Assembly: GCA_003116995.1 (NCBI GenBank)
Contig: BDSL01000056.1
Span: forward strand, 124,001 to 188,000
Reading direction: 5' to 3'
Length of the DNA stretch: 64,000 nucleotides
Source of the DNA: Yamagishiella unicocca
Taxonomy: Eukaryota; Chlorophyta; Chlorophyceae; Chlamydomonadales; Volvocaceae
Shown here one piece after another: positions 1 to 11,449 of the stretch. The notes beneath the pieces are model-generated. The model had not been told where the DNA came from and made no database searches. It worked only from the letters and a program-made list of their open reading frames with translations. How positions within the stretch are numbered: the first letter of the stretch is position 1; every line of letters begins with the position of its first letter. Made by a program: the position numbers and the translations under genes.

Positions 1-301
1 GGCCTTCATGCATGACGGGTATGGGGGTGGCGGGTTCGGACGGGAACATATCTTAAGACTGAATTTGCGGCAGTCGACCACAAGCTGGGCGCGCAGGGCC
101 TTGTAGCAGCAGTAAATGTTACAGCAGGCTTCAGACAAAAGGCCTGGATTCCGATGTACCGCCGGTTACTGCCAAGGCCGCTTGCCTAATCATCAGCTAA
201 CATGCCGTGAATGTGTTCGCATCGTCCACCTGCCCGTCTGCTAACCGCCTGCCTCCTGGCAGCCAACAGCCACATGGCGTTTCCTCAAATGTGAGGCGTA
301 C
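1..301. other. Left edge, no feature recognised
   Basis: No convincing coding exon, repeat or RNA gene was seen here. The short open frames have no recognisable motif. Confidence 0.4.
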
Positions 302-481
302 GCTTCAACAGCTTTCGGCCGCCCCCCTCAAGTGGCACATCCGTCGTGGGTTGCATGACATAGTTTCATATGGCACGACCCAAGACCGAAGACCATGTCT
401 TGGGTCGTGCCATATAAAACTATGTCATGCAACCCACGACGGATGTGCCACTTGAGGGGGGCGGCCGAAAGCTGTTGAAGC
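302..481. repeat. Near-perfect 85-bp inverted repeat (long hairpin)
   Basis: Bases 302-386 are the reverse complement of bases 397-481, separated by a 10-base loop at 387-396. By eye there is one mismatch (a c at 367 against an a on the other arm). The complementarity stops sharply at both outer ends. A transcript from either strand would fold into an 85-bp stem. Long near-perfect stems are typical of algal small-RNA precursors and also of foldback transposons, and the sequence does not decide between them. The right arm ends 20-60 bases before a kinesin-like fragment. Confidence 0.9.
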
Positions 482-499
482 ACAGGTATGCTATTTGTT

Positions 500-720
500 C
501 ACTTTTCCGCCTCAACGGCTACATACGTGTGCATCTTCGCCTACCGGCATGGACAAACTGGCAGCGGCAAGACCTTCACCATGCTTGGCAACCGCGACCA
601 GCCTGGCGTCATCCCCTGGGGCCATGCAGCAGATCTTCCAGAGCGGCCAGAAGTGGTCTTAATTACCCAAATCGTCATTTAAGAGTCCTACTTTGACCTG
701 TTCTTCCATTCACATACGAA
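500..720 (+). pseudogene. Kinesin motor-domain fragment (decayed)
   Basis: The frame at 488-682 reads [18 protein letters not shown], which is the kinesin P-loop ([11 protein letters not shown]) with two extra residues. Just before it the usual NGYN..CIFAY stretch is visible only across a frame change near 530. Just after it PGVIP continues in another frame as AMQQIFQ, a typical kinesin continuation, after a frameshift near 620. Two frameshifts and an insertion within about 120 bases point to a pseudogene or a captured exon. No further motor motifs (switch I, switch II) were found downstream. Kinesins are microtubule motors, but this copy cannot encode one. Confidence 0.7.
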
Positions 721-920
721 CCGTTCCAACTGTACCGCCTGGTCTGTGCGTGGGGTGGGGCGGGGAGGGGCGGCGTCATGCATGGTTGCCCTGCCTGTGA
801 TGCACGGTTAGTGACTCAGCAGTGAACCCCGAGCAAACTCAGAAATGGCATTGTGCTTGTGGCCAAGCGCCCTCTCCGCTGATGTTCTTCAGACCAGCAT
901 TGTGCGGATTCTTCCAGTTG

Positions 921-1065
921 CAACGGTTACAGTGGGTTCCAGACCAAAAGGTAGTACCATCGGGCACATCGCCTGACACTGAGGAAGACGGAGGAGACAG
1001 CAGAGACCGACGTGCACCGGAACAAAGGCAAACCACCAGAACACCAATCGACAGGCCATAGGCAA
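921..1065 (+). repeat. Copy of a dispersed repeat family (gtaacggttacagtgg end)
   Basis: The stretch starts with caacggttacagtgggttcc and continues with a long block shared with 45154-45400 (same strand) and 55430-55675 (opposite strand), including ccatcgggcacatcgcctga. Similarity fades near 1065, so this is a fragment with only one terminus. Confidence 0.8.
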
Positions 1066-2166
1066 ACAGTGTTGTCTATGGTGTTTTATCTGCCCTCGTA
1101 TTTGGAATTCCCGTGACGGTCTTCCTTTCACGGGTAGGCACGGCGGTTGGCGCGTTTGTGTGGGTTATGGCTGCTCTGGGAGCGAGGTTCTGGGTTCGTC
1201 CCAGTGCCACTTGCACGCTCTCCTCAGCTCTACTTCTGGGCTACTCTGCGCGGGCTTTATGTGTTTTACTTTCCCCGCTGTATTGTGCGGGGTTTGTGTT
1301 TCGTTTTGCGGTGCCCGGAGGCCCTGGCGTCGGTTGGCTGTGGCTGTCGCTTCGTGGCTGCTGTCTGCCTCATTTGGTGAGGCCACGGACATGCGCCCCT
1401 CTCCTTATCCTGGGTTCGCTTGAGTTCAATGCAACAATTATTGTCAGAGCAGCTCCAGGAATGGAACATAATGCAGCAACCCATTTGATCGGGGTACGGC
1501 GTACGGGAGTAAATTAGATGAGGTCCGTCCTAGTAGGCAGGGCTATCCCAGTTGTCCTTAGGGATCGTCTGGAAGGTTCAGAGTACTACGGATGGTGCCC
1601 AGAGGAGAATGGGGCCATACTGTACACCCCCTGTAACATCCATCCATCCATCCAAATTAGATACGGTCAACCCTGTCGAAATTGGGTCCATCGTAAAGGT
1701 TTGGCCCATCCTTTATACTGTAATACGCATAGACAATTAGCAGGTATAGCGCCCTACTGACTGTCGTGGTGTTCTGACAGACCGCAGACGGAGACTTGGC
1801 CGACGACCACTGCCCCACCCGCTTCGTCCTTCGGGCATCATATCAGCGCGACTTCATGCTTGATAAAATTTTTCCGTGTCTGTATGTCTCAACAATAAGA
1901 CATGATCAGACAGACTCTGCCTTTGCCCTCTATCCCCGTGCGTAAACGGCATCCACGTGTCGGTGAGGTTCAGACGCATCCATAGTCAGCACGTCCAACT
2001 AGCCATCTACAAATCGCGCTGCCTGCGCTTGAATGGCCAACGCTATATGCCGCTGATGAGCATGCATGTCACATTGCTGGCCTGTGTCAACACACGTATG
2101 ATTTGCAATTCCACGACGGGATCAATGTAACTCTGAAAAGGGATTTGCCGTCGGCGCCCCCTGATG
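1066..2166. other. No gene recognised
   Basis: This is about 1.1 kb with only short open frames on both strands. A small (tcca)n tract lies near 1640-1655. A possible 3' splice site (tgatgtag, about 2159-2167) lies about 26 bases before the copy A start codon and may mark a 5'-UTR intron. Confidence 0.4.
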
Positions 2167-2192
2167 TAGGACGTTGGCACAGCAACCCCACG

Positions 2193-3553
2193 ATGGCCGT
2201 CCAAGCCCAAGTGGGTCTCCTTGACGCATGGCTGACCATCGCAGAAGCGGCACCGCTGTTTCAGGCTCCAACGCCGTCCCCTTGCTCTGGCAGTCGGTTC
2301 GCATTGGTAGGATATGGGAAGCGCAGCACCACCTTGACGCAGCCGGTGCCCATCCCGACGCCTCACAGAGGCCGGATGGCTCGCAGCGACGTCCTTGACG
2401 TCCAGTCGAACGACAACAGCTTGAACGGCGCGCGGAAGCGCTCCGAGCTCGTTTGGCTCGCCGCAAGCTGATACGCAGGAGAGTTGCATCTGGAAGGGGG
2501 GGGCACTGTACGGCGAGGCAAGCTTCGGTTCCCGGTCTCCCTGGAGCAACCCCTTCCGGAGCCTAGCGACGACGTCCCCGATGATGCATGTGCCGCGGCC
2601 CCAGGCCTCCCGCGTGCAACGTCAACACGACTCTCTGCCACCTCGCTTCCCCTACAGGCAACACATGGTACGCTGTCGTGCAGCTCTCCTCCCTGCACGC
2701 TACGCCTTACATGACCCAAATCTTGCACACGCTCAGGCCGACCAGGCCACGGGCCCGCGGTCACCGAAGTCGTTCGCCACAAAACCCGCCATCCTCTCTC
2801 TCCTTCCCGCTCAGCGTCTTGCCTGTGTCTCCCCCTCTTCCCGCGCTGCCTACGCCACCCATACCTACCCGCCCGCCGCCTTTCCTTTCCCTTCCCCTCC
2901 ACTCAGCGCCCATCAGCCTGGCGTCGTTCAGGCTGGCACCGCCCTGTCTTCCCCTCCACGCAGCGCCCATCAACCTGGCGTCCTTCTGCACCGCCCTGTC
3001 TTCGCCGGCATCGCAGCGGACGACCCTCGCCAACCCACACCACAACCCACACCGCAACCACAACCCCGACTACTCTCGCGATGCCGGGGCCTGCTGGGAC
3101 GAGCCGTCCGCCACAGCAGCCGGCCAACTCGCCATGGCGGCCTTTGCTCAACCCATGATCTGTCCCTCCGCCAACCCATGATCTGTCCCAACGCTGGCCG
3201 GACCCAGGCCCGTGCCGCCGCACGCCCACCATACCGACCACCGCATCCGCGCTGCGAGCGTGAATGGGGCTGCCGTACTGGACGAGCGGCGGGGACATTC
3301 CACTTTCCAGGCATCGTCGCAACGTACGTTGCGGGGCGAACCGAGCCAAGCAGCACCGGCGGGCTGGTCGCAGCTGCTCCGACCCATCTCCTGGCGACGC
3401 CACGCGGTGGCGACGACGGCATCACGCGTCGCGCCGCCGCTGTCGTCCGTCAAGCGTGGGCTGTACGAGGGCACCGTGCGGGGCGGCATCTCCCGCAACA
3501 CGTGGGGGTATCGCGCGGCAGGGGCCGTCATTCCAGGGGGGTGCCTGCGGTAG
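2193..3553 (+). pseudogene. Copy A of a three-member gene family, two in-frame TGA
   Basis: Proposed exons are 2193-2667 and 2964-3553 (355 codons including stop, phase-1 intron gtacgc...cgcag). The start reads QAQVGLLDAWL, matching HVGSLDAWL in copies B and C. Midway GTVRRGKLRFP matches GTVRCGKLRPP of copy B. The end reads SSVKRGLYEGTVRGGISRNT, nearly identical to copy B. The reading frame is kept throughout, but codons 93 (2469-2471) and 231 (3179-3181) are TGA. The second lies in a 23-bp tandem duplication (about 3148-3193). Most likely this is a recently inactivated paralog; an extra intron or stop readthrough is less likely. The function of the family is unknown to me. Confidence 0.6.
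2907..3010 (+). repeat. 57-bp tandem duplication spanning a 3' splice site
   Basis: Two imperfect copies of a segment starting cgcccatca(g/a)cctggcgtc lie at 2907 and 2964. Each is preceded by ccctccac(t/g)cag, so the duplication created two candidate acceptors for exon 2 of copy A. They are 57 bases (19 codons) apart and in frame. Confidence 0.65.
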
Positions 3554-6104
3554 GGCGAGGCCGTGAAGGGGCTCTTAGGTTGGGTTTTACGCAGCTAGCG
3601 GCAGCAGGGCGGGGGGGAGCGGGCGGCGCAGCCGCTAGAGGACAGTGTGTCCCGTGCATGGAATGTGTGACACCGTAGTATTGGCACGATGTTTGTATGT
3701 AAGCGGGGTTGGCGCCATCTGTGGCGGGGATGCGGATCGACGTGCGAGGTTGTCTCCCGCTGCGTCGGCGGGTAATGCGTGTGATAGGAGCGTTATCAAG
3801 GACTTCTGCTCGGACGTCGGGTGTATTGTTGTCGGGGGATTGCCTGTGGTATTGCAGGGTGCGTGGTTTTTGGGGATGGGTAATGAAGTACTCGATGCTT
3901 ACCGCTTGGTGCGGAAGAAAGACATACAGCGTAAAGAGCGTTGGCATTCGCACCATCATAGAGCAGCTGAGGTAGGCAGATGACAGCAAGGAAGGGCCCG
4001 GCTCATCGCTGCGCGTGCCGTACGTAGATGTCAGGGTCCGAATCCAAGAACCCGCGGTGATACGGCAGCTGTCGGTTGTCACATCGTCTGTGGCTGCACG
4101 TTTCCGTTGGGCGTGGCCTTTGCCGCCTGGGCCAATCTTCGACCCCACCCAGTGGCGCTTGCAGTCGCAACGCGTGAGCAATTGCGGTGGTTCGGGCGTA
4201 GTGGCAGCAGCCCCGCCAGCAGCGCCGTGTGTGTATGCCGCACGTCTGGCGGGTGGGAAGGAAGGCTGCGCGGATGCAGCAGAGGGGTGATGGTTGGTGT
4301 CGTGGTCGTGGTCACGGACCGGCGGGATGTCGGTTTACGGAGTACAAAAGCCATCCGATAGAGATGCGCCGGCACTGCCTTTGGATTACGCCTAGTGCCC
4401 ATATGGTGTGCGCTGTTGATCATGCCCGGACAAGGTGCCTGCTGCAACCCGCCATGACTCCGTACTGGAGGTGGTTGGCCCGCACCTGGTCGCCTCGCCT
4501 TGTGGCTGCTGCACGCGCTGGCGGCTACAGCTACCTAGTCATACCGTAGTGTGTACGAGGATTGGGGAAAGGACGGACGCGGGATCCGGCGCTCCCGGCT
4601 GCCGTACATTGTGCATACAGCAATTATTCGAGTGGGTTGTTCCTCCCAGCCCTAGCCGGGCGCATACGCAAGGTGCTACCGGTATGTATTTGGGTGAGGA
4701 GGGAGGCGTTTGCAGAGATGCCGTGAGGCCAATCCCGTAGTAGTCCACCGCACAGGCGGTTAGGGATCGTTGGTAAAAACTACCCAGTAGCCTCACTTCT
4801 CGAACTTGATACGTAGGGCTCCGAGGACTGCCGCACGGGTTTTTCCACGCGCTGCAGGTGCTGGAGGTGGTCTTCTGTGGAAACACTCCTCTTAAGTTCG
4901 AACCAGCTCGATCGTTTGGGATGATACCACTCGTCTCTGTGCACCTGGTGTGTAACCGGTCCTTGAGATGACATTATCGTCCCCGTCGGCGAATTTGACC
5001 AAGCCTCCTTGAGTTTTATCGAGCCGGCCGTATTTTGTTTTTTCTTTCGGCGAAGAGCCCATGTATGGTCGCGTTCCGCCAGGCCGGCCTCCAGGTCTCT
5101 CCGTCATGTACTAGGTGGCGCCTCCTCTATCTGGAAGTCGCGATGACTGCCGGACTCGACAATATGCTGGCGGAAACTGGCCGATGGTTGTCATTCATAT
5201 ACAGTATATACGGCCACCTGATTCGCCGGCTTTAATGCCGAAGCTGTCTGCCACGTGTTTGTCCCTCAAGCCGGCCGGTGTGGGTTGCAGTGCCCGTAGT
5301 TTTTTGTGTTTGTGGATCGCCGGCACGCCCCTCAGCCCCCTTCCCGCAGCTTGTTTGGCGGTCGTAAGGTAGTGCCTGCTGTGCTGGCATTGTACCTGTG
5401 GCTCTTGCTGATGGCCCATTTGTGAAGTACCCCAGGCGGCCTTCCTATGCTAACCCTTCCTGTTGTTTTCATCCCCACGAGAAGCACGCCAGTACCTATC
5501 GGAAGGCGGTGCGTGCTCGTGGCTGTTGTGGGGGTTTGATGGAGCCCTTGCGGGCTGTGCCCGATGTCGTGGATTGGTAAACGGCAATAAGGCCGGCAGT
5601 TTGTGGGTTCGCATCGCTGTGTCACATGACTGGACTCAGGTTGGTCCTGTTGGGATGTCGGCTGCTGGCATGCTGCCAGCACACCCTATCGTGCGACAAC
5701 TGGGAAACAACGAGGCGTACGGGTTTGATGCCCGAGCCCTATAGCCCTACAAGCCTCCGCGTATCGTAACGCACGGAAGTGTGAGTGCTGTTCCAGGATG
5801 TTTCCTTCTTAACATATAATTCTTTATCAGGTAATGCACGGCAGCTTGGAGCCGCAGCACTTGCGGCCAGAAAGACGACAGCATTGCCGCAAATGGGTTT
5901 CCACGAGTAAGGTCCGCCGTCCGTTCCTGTGCTGGGTGCCGTTCGGGCGGGGCCCGTGTAGTCGAATCATGGGAGAATGGATGGGGGGGAGCTAGCGCAC
6001 CGTGCTCTGATAAGTCGTTCGGGTTATACGTTACAGTGGTCCCGACAGCTGACTCATACATAGCAAGTACATCCCACCGCTACCGGCATTAGGGGTACTT
6101 GTTA
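3554..6104. other. Spacer between copies A and B, no gene recognised
   Basis: This is about 2.5 kb with many short open frames on both strands. None carries a recognisable motif, a splice pattern or similarity to the flanking paralogs. Confidence 0.4.
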
Positions 6105-6400
6105 AAGTAGGCTCCAGACTAAAAAGTCAGAACCATCGGGTGATGCGTCGGACACTGAAGCAGACGACAGACAGAAAACCAGTCGCAGTGCACCAAGACA
6201 CCAGTCAACTGCTTTGTCCTTCTTCCTGTGTCTCTTTCAGTGCCAGGCAATGCGCCCGATGGCTCTGCTTTAAGGTCGGGGGCCCATTGCAACAGTTATT
6301 ACCAGAGGCAAAAACAGCAGTATCCAGCACCCCAGGGCGGATTTGCGCTGCAGGCTCCCTGATCAGGGACCGACCACCAACACACCTAGCAGAGCCTCGC
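6105..6400 (+). repeat. Diverged copy of the dispersed gtaacggttacagtgg family
   Basis: It shares with the copies at 921 and 45154 the order ggctccagact...agaaccatcggg...gacactgaag...caccaagacaccag...ccccaggg.gga.ttgc...ggctccct.atcaggaccgaccaccaac. It is more diverged than the others and lacks a clear terminus. Confidence 0.65.
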
Positions 6401-6790
6401 CGGGGGACCAGTGGAGCGTCGCCACGGCACAACCAGAATAACTGCCCACCTTCTATTAAAAAAACGAGCAGGATACACCCACCCGAGAATGAAAGAACAA
6501 GTAGGAGAAGACCCTGCCACCCCGCTGCAGGGGGTTCACGACCCCTAACTCATCATAACCACCTGCCCCTCGCACACAAGGCGACCGGACACTACCCACA
6601 AGGAGGGGTGCTGAGGTCCCACAGCGGCCCAACCCCTCTGTTGAAGCCCCCAACGCTGCAAACCCCCGAAGGACCCACCCCACGGCGAATAGCACAATCA
6701 ATCATCGATCACACGAATCACACTGAGGGACCGCAAGAGGACCACCAGCCCCCGACCTCTTAAGGGCCGCACGCAGCCATGCATGAACCG

Positions 6791-6945
6791 ACACCCAACC
6801 TCCATAAAAGTCACGACGCCCAACCTCCATAAAAGTCACGACGCCCAAACTCCATAAAAGTCATGACGCCCAACCTCCATAAAGTCACGACGCCCAACCT
6901 CCATAAAAGTCACGACGCCCAACCTCCATGGAAGTCACGGCCGCC
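6791..6945. repeat. 25-bp minisatellite, six units
   Basis: About six tandem copies of cccaacctccataaaagtca plus cgacg. One unit has a one-base deletion and the last is partly diverged. It directly follows the diverged repeat copy region. Confidence 0.9.
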
Positions 6946-7077
6946 AGGCCCCCCGGCCTGCAGTGACAGTCGACACGTTGCTGGATCCCTCCCATCACCT
7001 TGAACTTAACTCCGTTGGCCGCGGTTCGCCCGACTTTACACAGCTTTACATTCCTGGTGACGAAGAAGGGTACTGTT

Positions 7078-7132
7078 GAGATTCAGGCTGCTGATTCAGA
7101 TTCAGGTTGCTGATTCAGATTCAGGCTGCTAA
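7078..7132. repeat. Short tandem repeat (gattcaggctgct)
   Basis: Three alternating copies of gattcag(g/a) and (g/t)ctgctgattcag make a period of about 20 bases. Confidence 0.7.
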
Positions 7133-7135
7133 GGA

Positions 7136-8180
7136 CCTTCCAGGAAGCCCAACGAAAAACTTTGGCCTCCGGGCCGTGTACTGTTTGGGCACTGCATCGG
7201 ACCGCCTGCAACGGCTATGAATCCTGAATGCGCACCGGCCGTCATGACCCAAGTCCCTCCAAGGGCCCACCGGCACCACCCGCACACGACCGGAGGCACA
7301 GAGGGACAGGGAGACGCAGGGAGGGACCGCGCAGGGACCCACCCGAATCCACACAACCCACGAGCCTCCACAATTCCATCCGCAGGGCCACCATCGCAGG
7401 CCACTATCGCAGGCCGAAATACCTTTTTCGCTGATTGTGCCCTTCCCGACCTTGTGAGCGAATGTGAGTCATTTCCAAGATTTCGACTTGGAGACGAACT
7501 TGTCCCGACCACGATCCGGATGCTTATTAGTGGATAGCCGTGACCTAGAAGGATCGGAGCAGATCGGAGTCACTTATCGGGGCGCCGGAACACAGAACTC
7601 CAGGACAGTGGCGGTACGGCCATGAGTCGAGAAGCCCGGGATTATTGTGACGCATCATCGACGAGCCCATTTGCAGTATAGAAGTTTATCGTTGATGCAA
7701 TGAGGCTGTGATTTGCAGTCGGACGACTAGTATGCGCCAAGTTGGCAATCCCACCGCCTCGCCAGCCTTGCTCATACCACTGTCTTCAGGTGACGCAGTT
7801 CCATCTTCTACAAAACAACCCACGGGCTCACCGACTTCAACGACCCTACCCCCGTGCGGCAACGGACAGCACGTGGCGGTGAGATCCTTGTTTGTTGCGC
7901 GCGATAGGTAGAACAAGCTCGTTTAAATTGAGCAAAATACCAGAGCCGCAACGAGATATACTACCGGTTTCGTTACGCCTCCTGTGGGGACGGCAGATTA
8001 TTTGTAATAGCCCTAGTGGTAGCCCTTGCAAACAAACTTATGCCGATATGGATTTAGGAGGTATCATTATTGGCAGCTGATGTCTTATACGCATAAACTG
8101 GCCAGGCTTCGTCAGGTTGAGGCGACGCCGTCATTCGCTTTATCTCAGCGGCCCTGGCCCTTCCTGTCGGTGCCCTTGCA
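7136..8180. other. No gene recognised
   Basis: About 1 kb without recognisable coding signal. A candidate 3' splice site (cccttgcag, near 8181) lies about 25 bases before the copy B ATG and may end a 5'-UTR intron. Confidence 0.4.
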
Positions 8181-8205
8181 GCGCTTTGCGAGCTGATTAC
8201 CTAGA

Positions 8206-9404
8206 ATGGCCTATCAAGCTCACGTTGGCTCTCTTGACGCCTGGCTTCCAAGCTCGCCGCTTTCGCCTGCAAGTCAGGCACGACATCAAAGCCCTTTCGC
8301 TACGGTCGCGCAAGCAGCGCACAGCCGGAGTCAACCTGAGTCAGTCGAGGTTCCTCGGCTGGCCCCAACAGCCCGTCCAGGACGTTTACTGGAGCCCATA
8401 CAGCACGACGTACATGCAGCCTGTGGTACTCAGCGTTCTACCTTTCCAGAGTTCGCCACACGCGACACGAACGGCAACACCTCAGTTTTGCTGCAAGGCA
8501 ACCAGCTTCGCCTGGGCTGCCACGACTTCGAGGGCACGGTCCGCTGCGGCAAGCTCCGCCCGCCTGCTGGCCCTCAGCCACCGCAGTGGAGCCGCAGCGA
8601 CTCCCAGCTCATACTATCAAAGTACCCAGGCTACGAGAACAGGGGAGCGACTCTGGCACCTTCCACTTCGCTTCCGCATCTAGGACCACAGGGTGAGGCG
8701 TTGACCTGCCGTACAGCTCACGTCCTTGGGAAAAGGCCGTATGTCGGTTCTGCCTTGGGATAGGATTCCCCGTTCGGCGCTCATTTGGAGCCTTTGGGAC
8801 TTGCAGGTGCTCGTGTTGTCATGAGGTTCGAGCACAAACGCCACACCTCTGATCGCATCCTCCCGCCTTTCCCTGAACCCACTCTTGCTCCCGCCTCCCA
8901 ACTCGCCAACCTCGTCGCCCCGCAGCGGCCGTCAGCCTGGCGTCCCTGTGCACTGCGCTGTCCTCGCCGGCTGCCCACGTCTCGCTCGCCACCGCCGACT
9001 CCCGTTGCTCTGGCGCGGACGCCACTGCTAGGGGTGGCGCCTCCACGGCCGCTGCCTATGACATACGCTCGATGTCCTGGTCGGCCGATCGGCTGCCCGA
9101 AAGTCCCAACGGCCTTCGTCACGTCCAGAGTAGCAATTTACCCGGCGCTGACGAAGTCGTCCTTACAACTTCTGTGGAGCCGGCACCTGTGTTGCTACTG
9201 CCTCCACTACTTGGCAGCCGTCGCGGGGGCAGTCCGACTGGCGCCCCGGCTACCCACACCAGCCGCGCTGCTGACGTGGCAGGCTCCACAACTGCCAATG
9301 AGTTCGCACCACTGCCGCCGTCGTCCGTCAAGCGTGGGCTTTACGAGGGCACCGTGCGCGGCGGCATCCCCCGCAACACGTGGAGGTCCTGTGCGGCGCA
9401 GTGA
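8206..9404 (+). CDS. Copy B of the SLDAWL/YEGTVRGG family (321 aa)
   Basis: Proposed exons are 8206-8692 and 8926-9404, joined by a phase-1 intron (gtgagg...gccccgcag), giving 321 residues and stop TGA. The N terminus reads AHVGSLDAWL, residues about 105-120 hold FEGTVRCGKLRPP, and the C terminus holds SVKRGLYEGTVRGGIPRNTW. No catalytic motif, signal peptide or membrane segment is evident; the protein is rich in Ser, Pro and Ala. The intron falls after SLPHLGPQG, the same place and phase as SSLPDAAKPG in copy C and SLPLQATHG in copy A. I do not recognise the family. A soluble regulatory or scaffold-like protein would fit, but that is a guess. Confidence 0.65.
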
Positions 9405-9434
9405 CCTCAAGGTCCTGTGCGGCGCAGTAACTAA
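9386..9434 (+). repeat. Tandem duplication over the copy B stop codon
   Basis: The segment aggtcctgtgcggcgcagt is present twice, about 25 bases apart. The first copy contains the TGA stop; the second reads gcagtaa, so a stop is duplicated too. Confidence 0.75.
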
Positions 9435-11449
9435 AGGGAGCGATGTGCATGGCAGAGCAGACGGGTTCGGCCTGCAAGAGCTTGGATTTCAGCCAGGATG
9501 GATTTCCAGCCAGAATCACCCTTAATAGAATTTTTTCAATTTGGCAGGCTGCCAGTAAGCGGCCTTGCGCGCATGAAGACGGATAAGCCACCACGTCAGC
9601 TGCTTGCAGGCAGCAGTTTGCTCCGTTACGGCGTTCTCTAGCTCCTAGGTGTCACGTCCCTGTCACGTGGCGTAGGTCTGTGAGTCGGGCCGGAATTGGC
9701 TGTGTGGTGGGGTTCACTCAGCGACCCAGGGGGATGGTCTATGTGCCAGGCGTCGCGGGTGCCTCAGCTCGAGGATCGCGGAAAGCGGTGCCTAGCTGCT
9801 CCACGGAGGCGCCCTTGTGGCCCAGGTGATCACGGCGATTGCGCACCAAATGCTTGCGCAATCTGGCCATATGACACCAGCATTGCAACGGCGGTTTTGT
9901 AGAGTGTCGTAGTTTTTAGTATCTGATCTGCTTGCTCGCGCTGTAAGGCGTTGGACAGCGTGCTGGCTTGCACGGCGTGTGTATGTCGGGTTCATGTCGT
10001 TGGCGATCTCCGAGTGGCAACTGGATGCCAAGGCCAAACTCCGACGGTGTTGGGAGCAACGTCAACAGCTGGTGTTGCGGGTTTCGCCGTTGGTGTGTAG
10101 GCGTCACTTCTGATTGTCGTTTTCCTGTGTTTTTGCGTCCCTTCCTGTGTGTTTATGCGCTCAGGTGAGATGCCTCGCTGGCTGTACACGGCCCCCGGTC
10201 GTTACGTGCGATTGTGCAGAATTGCACGACGTAGGGCAGTGTTGTGGTATATTGTACAACGAGGTGTTACGGTAGTGATCTCCTTTCGGAGCTGACTTAT
10301 ACGGCATGACTTGCGTCGCCAGCCCTTTCAAGGTATCCACGCGCACCTTGAAACAAACTGTGAATTGAATAACAGCTATGCCATTTTCCTTGTTGGCAGG
10401 TTGCTCTTACTCCTGGCTTGCTTTACGGCGCCATGTGCACGAATGGCGCAGTGAGATCTAGCTTGGTTTTCCTCTTTCATTACTGTTTTGTACGGTTGTG
10501 AGGCATACTGAAGTAAAATAATGCAGGTCTGGGTAGTGTTAAGCAAGCCCACGTTATGCCAGTGCATGCTGAAAGGTCCGTCGCATGCCAAGGTCAGGCG
10601 GGAGCGAGTTGTATGGTATCGCGAGCTTTTGCGCGAGCTTTTGCGGGTCAGTGACGATGTCGACTGACTGACGTCTTACAGATGTCTACCACGTGTGCTG
10701 GCCGCCTGTGGGGATCACGATGTTGGTCATTGGTCAGAGCATTGGTCAGCTGCCTACTACCCGTTTCGCGTTGGTTTAACCACTGGTTCGAAGGCTGGCG
10801 CGTTTGTTTTGTGCGCGGTGCTCATCGCTTCTGCCGATGAGGTATGGGTTGACTGCTACGTCGCTGTCCCATCCCGAGACCTGGATTCAGTGCTGGATCC
10901 ACGAGATGGGGTTAAATGCTGGATCCATAGTTGGTAGTGGCGCCACATGGCGAGCGCAAGCCCACAAAACTCCCGTGCTCACTGGCGTGCGCCCGCTATC
11001 GGTTGCTGCTCCTAGGTGGTGCAAACTTTACCCCGTCAGCAGCGCGACGCCAGGCGCACGGTTTGTGAACGATTGTGAAGGCTGATTGATTGGTGCATTG
11101 TATTTTAAGTCATGTTTTGGAAAGGAAGCCAAAGCGCCTTTGTAAGGCCATACACTTGATGTAGCCAACGACGCCCTGACGTCAGTGCCCCTCGTGCCTG
11201 CTCGTGCCAACTTGGTCGAACTAGGGTTGATGTGAACTGCGCGACAGCCCTCCAAATCGATGGACTGCGCGTCAGCTCGCTCGAGTTGTAGACATTAGAT
11301 CCGGGATCGCTCCGCGTTCCGACATGCCAACAGGGACGTCGATTACGATTTATTACATGTCGTACTGCCTCGCGCCAGTAGCATGCGTCCCCCCATAACG
11401 GACGTCCGTCAAAGGGCGCACTTCTAAAACTAATACTAGAAAATCGGGA
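9435..11449. other. No gene recognised
   Basis: About 2 kb of short open frames without motifs. The part nearest 11450 may include the 3' untranslated end of the LINE fragment that follows on the minus strand; no clear A-rich or simple-repeat tail was seen. Confidence 0.35.

Noticed and set aside
2193..3553. Copy A as a selenoprotein
   Set aside because: Copies B and C have no Cys or TGA at clearly equivalent places, and no SECIS-like structure could be recognised; pseudogenisation is simpler.
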